Shown here piece after piece: positions 24,601 through 30,751 of a DNA stretch of 33,400 bases. The stretch spans positions 1 to 33,400 of the forward strand of contig JAJYIR010000026.1 of assembly GCA_021789935.1 (NCBI GenBank). The letters run 5' to 3'. The position numbers and the translations under genes are program-made. Each line of letters starts with the position of its first letter. The stretch's first letter is position 1. The notes below the pieces were generated by a model that was not told where the DNA came from, searched no databases, and saw only the letters and a list, made by a program, of their open reading frames with translations. This stretch comes from Nitrospirota bacterium (lineage in GTDB: Bacteria > Nitrospirota > Thermodesulfovibrionia > Thermodesulfovibrionales > JdFR-88).

Positions 24601-26091
24601 ATGCCGGAAAAAACAAAAACAACAAAAACAACAAAAAAGATAAAAAAGACAGAAAAAACAGAAGCCGGTCCAAAGGCCGTTAAAAAACCTTGGGGCGGAA
24701 GATTTTCGGGCGGCACCAACAAGGCGGTCGAGGCCTTTACCGAATCCATTTCCTTCGACAAGAGGCTCTGGAAGTATGACATACAGGGAAGCGTTGCGCA
24801 CGCAAGGATGCTTGGAAAACAGGGCATCATCCCCAAAAAAGACTCGAAGCTGATAATTGACGGCCTCACGCGGATCGCCTCCCGCATAGCTGACGGCAGG
24901 TTTGTTTTCAGGGAGGAGCTTGAGGACATTCACATGAATATAGAGACGGCGTTGATCGATGAGATCGGGGCGGCCGGCGGCAAACTTCATACGGCAAGAA
25001 GCAGGAACGATCAGGTGGCCCTGGACCTGAGGCTCTATATGCGCAGTGAGGTCAAAGAGACGGTTGGCCTCATAAAAGGGCTTAAGGACGCGTTTGCCAG
25101 TCTTGCGCAGAGGCACAGGGACGTTATAATGCCCGGCTATACGCACCTTCAGCGTGCCCAGCCCGTGTTGCTGGCCCATCACCTGCTTGCGTATGCGGAG
25201 ATGATGGGCAGGGATGCCGCGAGGTTTGAGGAGTCTCTTAAAAGGATAAATGTCCTTCCGCTTGGGGCCTGCGCCCTTGCCGGAACGGGCCTGCCGATAG
25301 ACAGGCATTATGTTGCGGACCTCCTGGGTTTCGAGGCGGTTTCTGCCAACAGTATGGACTCCGTCTCGGACAGGGATTTTGTTCTTGAATTCCTGTGCGA
25401 TGCATCAATACTGATGATGCACCTTTCCAGGCTTTCGGAGGAAGTGGTCCTTTGGGCTACAGAGGAGTTTTCCTTTATCGCGCTTCCGGATGCCTTTGCG
25501 ACCGGCTCCAGCATCATGCCCCAGAAGAAAAATCCCGATGTGGCCGAGCTTTCCAGGGGCAAAACGGGCAGGGTTTACGGAAATCTTATGGGCATGCTTA
25601 CTGTCATGAAGGCCCTTCCTCTTACCTACAACAGGGACTTGCAGGAGGACAAGGAGCTGCTTTTCGATACGGTGGACACGGTGAAATCCGTGCTTGGCGT
25701 GCTTGCCCAAATGCTTCCCGTTATAAATTTCAGGACGGAAAGGCTTGAGGAAACGGCGGGGGAAGGCTTTTCCACCGCCACGGACCTTGCCGAATACCTG
25801 GTTAAAAAGGGCATGCCGTTCAGGGAGGCCCATGGGGTGGTAGGAAGGGTTGTTCTTTTTGCATCCAGGAAGGGCAGCAGGCTCGAAGATATAGGGTTGA
25901 AGGAATACAGGGAGTTCAGCGGTCTTTTTGGCAAGGACGTTTTTCAGGTGCTTTCGCCAAGGGCCTCGGTTGCGGCCAAAAAAAGCCTGGGCGGGACCGC
26001 CCCATCCGAGACGGCCAGGCAGATAGAGGCTCTCAAAAAAGGCAAAAAAAACAAAAAAAGCATTTCGCTGCCGGCAAAAAAAGGCAAGTGA
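24601..26091 (+). CDS. argH: Argininosuccinate lyase
   Basis: This 496-residue enzyme splits argininosuccinate to arginine and fumarate. The canonical core begins at KPWGGRFSGGT (about residue 29) and contains HTARSRNDQVALDLRLY, GYTHLQRAQPV and the signature GSSIMPQKKNPD near residue 302, whose serine is the catalytic residue. The first 27 residues are a low-complexity Lys/Thr segment (TKTTKTTKKIKKTEKT) encoded by A-rich DNA, and the last 20 are similarly Lys-rich (KKGKKNKKS). No alternative start exists between the ATG at 24601 and the core. These ends are not part of the normal enzyme and look like tract insertions. The stop overlaps the next gene's GTG by four bases. Confidence 0.94.
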   Translation: MPEKTKTTKTTKKIKKTEKTEAGPKAVKKPWGGRFSGGTNKAVEAFTESISFDKRLWKYDIQGSVAHARMLGKQGIIPKKDSKLIIDGLTRIASRIADGRFVFREELEDIHMNIETALIDEIGAAGGKLHTARSRNDQVALDLRLYMRSEVKETVGLIKGLKDAFASLAQRHRDVIMPGYTHLQRAQPVLLAHHLLAYAEMMGRDAARFEESLKRINVLPLGACALAGTGLPIDRHYVADLLGFEAVSANSMDSVSDRDFVLEFLCDASILMMHLSRLSEEVVLWATEEFSFIALPDAFATGSSIMPQKKNPDVAELSRGKTGRVYGNLMGMLTVMKALPLTYNRDLQEDKELLFDTVDTVKSVLGVLAQMLPVINFRTERLEETAGEGFSTATDLAEYLVKKGMPFREAHGVVGRVVLFASRKGSRLEDIGLKEYREFSGLFGKDVFQVLSPRASVAAKKSLGGTAPSETARQIEALKKGKKNKKSISLPAKKGK

Positions 26092-27056
26092 GGCACTTCC
26101 CCGCCAGTATTTTCCTGCTTATTTTTTTGTGTGCGGCATCTGTTGCGCTCTCATCCTGCGGGCATAAAACCCCCCTTTCCCTTGAGGCCTTCCGGCCGCC
26201 GCAAGCTCCCGCCAACCTGGCGGCCGTACAGCGGGAAAATATCATCACTCTTTCCTGGACTTACTCCGGGCCGGAGACCATAAAGGACTTTATCATCGAG
26301 GAACGGGCCGTGGGGGGACCTGAAGGGCGGGGGGGAAGGCAGAAGCAGGAAATGCCTTTCAGGATGGTGGCCAAGGTGACGGGCGGCTCATATTCCGAGA
26401 CTGCCGTTTTCGGCCGGACTTATGTTTTCAGAGTTATGGCTGAATCTGAAACCGGGGTGATAGGCAGGCCGGCCGCCATAGAGGTGCCCTCGCTGGTCCC
26501 CCCGCCTCCGCCGCAAGGCCTGGGCTTTTCTATCGGCAATGCGGTTGTAACGCTTAAATGGCAGGCCATCGGGAAGTGGAACGGTAAGGATGTTTTTTAT
26601 GATATCTACAAGAGCGCCCCTGGCGCCAAATCCAAAACGCTCCTTAACGCATCTCCCCTCACGCAAAATCAAAATACTTTCGATGTCGCGCCCGGCGCGG
26701 CGGAGGTGTCGGTCTATTCAGTAACGGCGATGCTTGGGGGGCCATTCGTGTACGAGGGCAAGAGCTCCACGGTTACCGTAAAGCCGGCCGATTTTGTCCC
26801 TGCGCGTCCGGCAACTCCCACGGCGCTAAAAACAGATGAAGGCATAAGGCTTATATGGAATGCCAACGCGGAGTCCTGGGTGACAGGCTACCGGGTTTAC
26901 AGGCAGGAGGGCGGGAAGTGGAAGCCTGCCGGGTTTTCATCCATACCTTCCTATCTGGATTCCGCCGCCACATCCGGGGTCTACAGGATAACCGCGGTGG
27001 GCAGCGTGGCTGAAAGCCCTTTTTCAGGGTCTGTAAGCGTCCCGCCGGGCAAATAA
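26088..27056 (+). CDS. Lipoprotein with three fibronectin type III-like domains
   Basis: This 322-residue protein starts at GTG 26088, overlapping the argH stop (GTGA). The signal peptide ends in VALSSC, so C24 would be lipidated, and the mature protein opens CGHKTPL, like the small lipoprotein LptM (YifL) that often sits between argH and lysA in proteobacteria. Three Fn3-like units follow: about residues 38-125 ([21 protein letters not shown]), 128-225 ([19 protein letters not shown]) and 230-320 ([18 protein letters not shown]). The product probably sits in the outer membrane, facing the periplasm. Here smpB, not lysA, follows. Function beyond envelope adhesion or assembly is not recognised. 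Confidence 0.85.
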   Translation: MRHFPASIFLLIFLCAASVALSSCGHKTPLSLEAFRPPQAPANLAAVQRENIITLSWTYSGPETIKDFIIEERAVGGPEGRGGRQKQEMPFRMVAKVTGGSYSETAVFGRTYVFRVMAESETGVIGRPAAIEVPSLVPPPPPQGLGFSIGNAVVTLKWQAIGKWNGKDVFYDIYKSAPGAKSKTLLNASPLTQNQNTFDVAPGAAEVSVYSVTAMLGGPFVYEGKSSTVTVKPADFVPARPATPTALKTDEGIRLIWNANAESWVTGYRVYRQEGGKWKPAGFSSIPSYLDSAATSGVYRITAVGSVAESPFSGSVSVPPGK

Positions 27057-27097
27057 AAGGAAAAAGCAAAAAAGCAAAAAACAAAAAGCAGAAAACG
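27054..27097. repeat. Low-complexity A-rich tract
   Basis: A-runs of 4 to 6 separated by GG, GC or C (pattern AAAAAGC / AAAAAAC) occupy most of the gap between the Fn3 lipoprotein and smpB. The same pattern recurs at other gene borders in the window (see findings). Confidence 0.7.
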
Positions 27098-27112
27098 TTC
27101 CTGAAGGTTTCC

Positions 27113-27574
27113 GTGCTAAAATGGACGATGAAGTCCGTTGCGGAAAACAGGAAGGCATTCCACGATTATTTCATAGATGAGACCTACGAGGCCGGCATCT
27201 CGCTTGTCGGAACGGAGGTCAAATCCATACGTGAAGGCAAGGCCAACCTTAAAGACAGCTACGTCCTCATAAAGGACGGAGAGGCGTTTTTGCTTAATTG
27301 CCATATCAGCCCTTACAGCCATGGCAATATCATGAACCATGATCCCTTAAGGACAAGGAAGCTCCTTCTAAAAAAAGGCGAGATAGACCGGATCAGGGGG
27401 AAGCTTCTCCAGAAGGGGTACACGCTCATTCCGACAAAAATGTACTTTAAGGGCCCTTATGTTAAAATAGAAGTAGGGCTTGCGAGAGGCAAGAAGCTCT
27501 TTGACAAACGGGAGGCTTTGAAAGAGAAAGAAGCCAACCGCCAGATTGAGAGGGCCCTTAGAAGGGCCCAGTGA
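27113..27574 (+). CDS. smpB: SsrA-binding protein SmpB
   Basis: This 153-residue protein binds tmRNA and brings it to stalled ribosomes for trans-translation. The conserved SmpB core is present: [42 protein letters not shown], then NCHISPY, then [15 protein letters not shown] and [32 protein letters not shown]; the basic C-terminal tail enters the mRNA channel. Two starts are possible: GTG 27113, supported by GAAGG 5 bases upstream, or ATG 27128 (148 residues). I list the first because of its ribosome site. The gene for its RNA partner, ssrA, begins 24 bases after the stop. A stable hairpin overlaps the end of the gene. Confidence 0.95.
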   Translation: MLKWTMKSVAENRKAFHDYFIDETYEAGISLVGTEVKSIREGKANLKDSYVLIKDGEAFLLNCHISPYSHGNIMNHDPLRTRKLLLKKGEIDRIRGKLLQKGYTLIPTKMYFKGPYVKIEVGLARGKKLFDKREALKEKEANRQIERALRRAQ

Positions 27575-27582
27575 CTTTTTTT
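27552..27582 (+). terminator. Hairpin and T-run at the smpB 3' end
   Basis: GGGCCCT (27552-27558) and AGGGCCC (27563-27569) pair around a TAGA loop, and a run of seven T follows at 27576-27582. The stem ends just before the smpB stop codon. It has the form of an intrinsic terminator, but it lies only about 17 bases before the tmRNA 5' end, so it may instead be a processing or partial-attenuation site for a joint smpB-ssrA transcript. Confidence 0.55.
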
Positions 27583-27598
27583 ACTCTTTCTTCTCTTA

Positions 27599-27947
27599 GG
27601 GGGCGAAAGGTTTCGACGGGGGTCATGAGGCTCAGATGGCATGCCGTGGCTCCATCACCACGTAAAAAGATGGAAACAACACAAAAGCCAATAACGAACT
27701 GGCACTGGCCGCTTAACTAAAAGCGGCGCGTCTTTCCGGGAATGCCCGCGGCCCGGACGGACGAAAGAAGCGGGATAAGCTTCCGGATGGCCTTCTGCCG
27801 GAAGATGAAAACCAAACGGGGGATAGGCCCATGGCCGGGCGCGGTTGCTCGCATGGTCCGGGCCGAAATTTAAATAGGCAGCCTAAGCATGTAGAAGTCT
27901 GTGTGTAGTGCTTTCGGACGCGGGTTCGATTCCCGCCGCCTCCACCA
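27599..27947 (+). ncRNA. ssrA: Transfer-messenger RNA (tmRNA)
   Basis: This 349-base RNA frees stalled ribosomes and tags the unfinished protein. The 5' end GGGGGCG pairs with the 3' CGCCTCC before ACCA, forming the tRNA-like acceptor, and GCGGGTTCGATTCCCGC near the 3' end is the T arm. The 5' conserved GCGAAAGGTTTCGACGGGG is present. The tag reading frame starts at GGA (27672-27674) and ends in TAA (27714-27716), encoding GNNTKANNELALAA, with the usual LAA end that directs tagged proteins to ClpXP-type proteases. The gene is encoded right after smpB. No clear promoter was seen between them. Confidence 0.97.
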
Positions 27948-27969
27948 ATTAAAGTTTTTGATTCAAAGG

Positions 27970-28006
27970 AAAATACCGCTTTCATTAAGAAGGTCTCCGG
28001 TATTTT
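27970..28006 (+). terminator. ssrA: Terminator-like hairpin after tmRNA
   Basis: AAAATACCG (27970-27978) and CGGTATTTT (27998-28006) are perfect complements around a 19-base loop, 23 bases after the mature tmRNA end. The TTTT on the descending arm is a short T-run. It is the best candidate for the ssrA transcript end and could also serve the minus-strand hemerythrin gene. Confidence 0.5.
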
Positions 28007-28196
28007 AACCTTAAATGATCTGTTTTATTCCAAGCGCGATCAATAAAAGACCGGCTGCGACATTGGCCTTATTGGTTATATTCAATTCTTATGAAGAGTT
28101 CCTCAATGTAGTTGCCCGCCCAAAGTGCCGGAAAACTCAACAAACTCATGCCCTCATAATAACCTTGCGTCCTGTATGGCAAGTGCCGGCCCGGAT

Positions 28197-28631
28197 TCAG
28201 GATTCCTGTGCTGCTCCGGTCCGGCTGTTGCGTAAAAAATCCGCCAACTTGCAATCGTCCTGCCTTACGTGCTCATTAAGCCAGTCGACTGCCGCCTGTA
28301 TCGTCCGGACGGATAATTCATACGACCCTCCGGATCCCGAGGATCTGATTTTCAGCAATTCCTCCCTTAGATCAAGCATCTGGGCCGCAAATCGGTCATG
28401 CCTTTCCTTGTGGGAAAGGTATAAGGGATATCCATAACGGCGCATATGCCTCTCCTCTTTCCGCAAATGTACTGCCGAGTAATCCTCCAGAAAAAATATC
28501 GTTTTATCTATGGCATACCGGCAGAGCTGCCATTTGACGGCCTGCTGCAGGGTGTCAATCCTCATGATTATATCTTCGAATTTTTCATCAATGAAAGTTA
28601 TGCTGCCATCAAGGTCTCCGGATAATCGCAT
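28197..28631 (-). CDS. Bacteriohemerythrin-like protein lacking one His ligand
   Basis: This 144-residue four-helix protein belongs to the hemerythrin family of non-haem di-iron oxygen carriers or sensors. The start at ATG 28631 is chosen because the AGGAGG site (28642-28647, minus strand) lies about 11 bases upstream; an ATG at 28640 would be only 2 bases away. Ligands present are H55 and E59 (AVHLRKEERHM), H74 and H78 (SHKERHDRF), and H121 and D126 (WLNEHVRQDD). The first-helix His of the usual IDxQH motif is replaced: the sequence is FIDEKFEDI, with F18 in its place. The iron site may thus be mono-iron, altered or non-functional. It stands alone on the minus strand, with its 3' end facing tmRNA. 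Confidence 0.85.
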   Translation of the reverse strand: MRLSGDLDGSITFIDEKFEDIIMRIDTLQQAVKWQLCRYAIDKTIFFLEDYSAVHLRKEERHMRRYGYPLYLSHKERHDRFAAQMLDLREELLKIRSSGSGGSYELSVRTIQAAVDWLNEHVRQDDCKLADFLRNSRTGAAQES

Positions 28632-28755
28632 GTTGAACATTACCTCCTTTCGGAATAGATACTGTCCGGCCGATGCACGAGCCGTATCATACAGTTTATT
28701 GGCCGATTATTACACCGTTATGCCGGTGCCATAAATTTTTTGTTAATTCGATTCT

Positions 28756-28779
28756 GTTGCGAAAGCGTTTTTCGGCAAC
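28756..28779. repeat. Inverted repeat (hairpin)
   Basis: GTTGC-GAAA at 28756-28764 pairs with TTTC-(G)-GCAAC at 28770-28779 with a GCGTT loop and one bulged G. It has no T-run on either strand and no gene within 100 bases, so its role is unknown. Confidence 0.4.
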
Positions 28780-28833
28780 AAATTTATTACTAGTAAGGGC
28801 ATATATTGAGAGGTTTTGCTATCATCTTAATGA

Positions 28834-28960
28834 CGTCATTCCCGGGGTATTAATCGGGAATCCAGTGACTTTGATTTTTGCCGGTCATAAGACAACGCCG
28901 CTGGCCGGACTTGATCTTTTTACGGATAAAATCGGGCGCTAACTACACGCGGGAATGACG
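28834..28960. repeat. REP-like element with CGTCATTCCCG arms
   Basis: CGTCATTCCCG (28834-28844) and its exact complement CGGGAATGACG (28950-28960) bracket 105 bases. Directly after the left arm, CATTCCCG and CGGGAAT also form a small internal hairpin (28837-28860), followed by CCAGTGACTTTGA. The core word GTCATTCCCG with a nearby GGGAATCCAG is a well-known dispersed extragenic repeat in many proteobacterial and related genomes. It is non-coding and probably one copy of a family in this genome. Confidence 0.6.
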
Positions 28961-29377
28961 GCCAAAACTAAAACACTCGAACAAATGTAAAGAAGTGTTA
29001 GGGACGCTGCACTAGGGGCCATCGGCAACCATCAAGCTTCCCAAAAAACTCATCCGGTGTTCAAGGCGGCCCCGGCCAGGCAGATCGTCCGAGGGAACAT
29101 CCGATGTTTTTTATTGTCCTTCGGGCAGTGCATTATTTTTTTTAATGATACAATCTGGAATTGTAATTCGTTCGTTGTGTGAAAAAGCACTTTTTTAAAC
29201 TTTTTTGGGGAAAAAGCGCAATAAACTCTTTCCTTTAGCAATAAAAAATAGTCCTGGCCGCCCTTTGTTTTGAAAAATCTTTTGTAATTCAAGGTGTTTC
29301 CTTTTTTTTTGCGATACCTGGCACAAAAACTGCTTTATCAGTCCCTGGGAAAATATTTTCCTTTCCTAACCTCCGTA

Positions 29378-29409
29378 GGTATGGGCGCGGCGTTTCCCGC
29401 GCCCATACC
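29378..29409. repeat. GC-rich perfect hairpin
   Basis: GGTATGGGCGCGG (29378-29390) is perfectly complementary to CCGCGCCCATACC (29397-29409), with a 6-base loop CGTTTC. The 13-bp stem stands out in AT-rich surroundings. It is followed after 4 bases by an AAAGGAG ribosome site and a short open frame. It lacks a T-run, so it is more likely an RNA structure or REP-type element than a terminator. Confidence 0.7.
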
Positions 29410-29424
29410 GAATAAAGGAGTGCG

Positions 29425-29451
29425 ATGGAAAAAGCCATGGCTGGCAGATGA
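29425..29451 (+). CDS. Possible 8-residue leader peptide
   Basis: AAAGGAG at 29414-29420 lies 4 bases before ATG 29425, which opens an 8-codon frame (MEKAMAGR) closed by TGA at 29449-29451. It follows the strong hairpin at 29378-29409. Such a short frame with a good ribosome site could be a leader peptide, but there is no directly downstream gene and it may be chance. Confidence 0.2.
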   Translation: MEKAMAGR

Positions 29452-29481
29452 GGAGTTCAGGCTTCTTGAGGTTAATTTAAG

Positions 29482-29616
29482 GTGACGGGAATTGATGGAT
29501 TGATTATAAGGCATACACTTAGAAGAGGGTTTTGACAATAAATGAATAGTCAATGCGGGGTGTCCCACTGGCTTGCTGGAGAGCAGGCGACAGCGGTGGG
29601 GTGCGCCGTTTTTTTT
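29482..29616 (+). ncRNA. Candidate small RNA with intrinsic terminator
   Basis: A possible promoter, GTGACG (29482-29487), 17 bases, TATAAG (29505-29510), would start an RNA near 29517. The RNA ends in a compact structure: a 7-bp stem GCTTGCT/AGCAGGC (29571-29577 and 29582-29588) with a GGAG loop inside CCCAC/GTGGG (29564-29568 and 29596-29600), followed by GGTGCGCCG and eight T (29609-29616). Alternative pairing of GGCG (29586-29589) with CGCC (29604-29607) next to the T-run is possible, which would make the element switch-like. No known riboswitch class was recognised. Confidence 0.4.
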
Positions 29617-29713
29617 GTTGAACCGCTGGATATATATGAATTGGCGAATAATTGCAGGAAATTCTCAATTCTTAAAGACAAAGGAGGGTCATGTAAAAAA
29701 CGAATTTGAGTCT

Positions 29714-29741
29714 TTGAAGCCGTACTGGAAAATGGTACAAT
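29714..29741 (+). promoter_or_regulatory. Probable promoter of the cytochrome-porin operon
   Basis: TTGAAG (29714-29719) and TACAAT (29736-29741) are separated by 16 bases, giving a start near 29748 and a 41-base leader before the cytochrome ATG. GGAGAAGGGAG at 29773-29783 provides the ribosome site. Confidence 0.5.
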
Positions 29742-29788
29742 GCGTTCAAGTTTTTTTATAAAGTTAATTCACGGAGAAGGGAGAAGCA

Positions 29789-30739
29789 ATGAAGAAAGCT
29801 GCGTCTTTTTTAAGTCTTTGTATGGTTTTTATGCTTGCCCTGTTTTTTACAGGCACGCAAGCACGTGCGGAGGGAAGTGGTGGCTATGTAGGGCCGAATG
29901 TCTGCAAAAAATGCCATCCTTATGAGTATGGGACCTATGAAACATCAATCCACGCGAAAAAGACTATTGTCAACACGCCCGCCAACAATGAGGCGTGCGA
30001 AACCTGCCACGGTGCGGGCGCACAGCACGTCGCAAAGGGTGGAGGTGGGGGCAGCATATTTGCCTTCAATAAGGAACACTCTGCGAAAGAGAAGGCGGCC
30101 AAATGCCTGGCTTGCCATGCTCAATCAAAATGGGCCGCATTCTGGAGCCAGGGCAAGCACGCAAGGGAAGGCCTTGCCTGCACGGACTGCCATTCAATGC
30201 ATAACGGCGGCTGGAACTACCTTAAGGGCGTAACTGGCAAATACGACGTATATAACCTGTGCTTCAGGTGCCACAAGGATGTCAGGAACATGGTGAACAA
30301 GCAGTCCCATCACCCGATACTCGAGGGCAAGGTGTCCTGCGTGGACTGCCACAATCCTCATGGGACGTTCAACCGCAGGATGCTCAGGGCGGATTCTGTA
30401 AACGAGCTCTGCTATAAGTGCCATCCGGAAAAAAGAGGGCCGTTCATGAACGAGCACCCGCCGGTGGAGGAGAGCTGCCTTACCTGCCACACCCCTCACG
30501 GCAGCAACAACAACAAGCTGCAGGTGGCGCAGATAACGGTGCTTTGCGAGAGGTGCCATATAGATGGAGGCCACCAGAACGGACCGTTTACCACATTCCA
30601 GTCGTTCAATCCTCCTACAAAGGGCATTAGCAATCAGTTCGCAAGTCCCAGGGTTGTCGGCCGCATGTGCACGAACTGCCATACAAACATCCATGGATCG
30701 AACTTCCCGGGCGAACTCGGGCAAACGTTCATAAGATAG
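29789..30739 (+). CDS. Decaheme c-type cytochrome, DmsE/MtrA family
   Basis: This 316-residue periplasmic electron carrier has exactly ten CxxCH haem sites: CKKCH, CETCH, CLACH, CTDCH, CFRCH, CVDCH, CYKCH, CLTCH, CERCH and CTNCH. The signal peptide is about residues 1-27 (cut ARA|EG). The spacing of haems and the size match the DmsE/MtrA decaheme family, in which the protein plugs an outer-membrane porin to pass electrons across. Distal histidines such as QSHHPILEG and NEHPPVEESC are likely second axial ligands. The porin gene follows 12 bases later. In Shewanella the equivalent proteins carry electrons outward to Fe(III), Mn(IV) or DMSO; in Fe(II) oxidisers (PioA) they carry them inward. Direction here is not known. 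Confidence 0.95.
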   Translation: MKKAASFLSLCMVFMLALFFTGTQARAEGSGGYVGPNVCKKCHPYEYGTYETSIHAKKTIVNTPANNEACETCHGAGAQHVAKGGGGGSIFAFNKEHSAKEKAAKCLACHAQSKWAAFWSQGKHAREGLACTDCHSMHNGGWNYLKGVTGKYDVYNLCFRCHKDVRNMVNKQSHHPILEGKVSCVDCHNPHGTFNRRMLRADSVNELCYKCHPEKRGPFMNEHPPVEESCLTCHTPHGSNNNKLQVAQITVLCERCHIDGGHQNGPFTTFQSFNPPTKGISNQFASPRVVGRMCTNCHTNIHGSNFPGELGQTFIR

Positions 30740-30751
30740 GAGGGGACAATA

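Larger units (their letters stand above)
28641..29788. other. 1.15-kb region without a convincing gene
   Basis: No frame in this stretch has recognisable similarity or consistent coding character. The longest, 29050-29292 minus and 29294-29485 plus, look accidental. The region is AT-rich (especially 29100-29320) and contains the hemerythrin promoter at its left end, a hairpin at 28756, a REP-like element at 28834, a possible insertion-sequence end near 28990, a GC-rich hairpin with a short frame at 29378-29451, a candidate small RNA at 29517-29616, a start-stop site at 29691 and the promoter of the cytochrome gene at 29714. Each is listed separately. Confidence 0.6.

Noticed and set aside
23676-24929. 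417-residue minus-strand open frame over tldE and argH
   Set aside because: It spans two well-conserved plus-strand genes and has low-complexity composition; a shadow of GC-rich codons.
27948-28196. Genomic-island insertion at the tmRNA 3' end
   Set aside because: tmRNA is a common integration site, but no repeat of its 3' end and no integrase are present in the following sequence.
29294-29485. 63-residue plus-strand frame in the AT-rich interval
   Set aside because: It passes through the perfect hairpin at 29378 and has no ribosome site or similarity.
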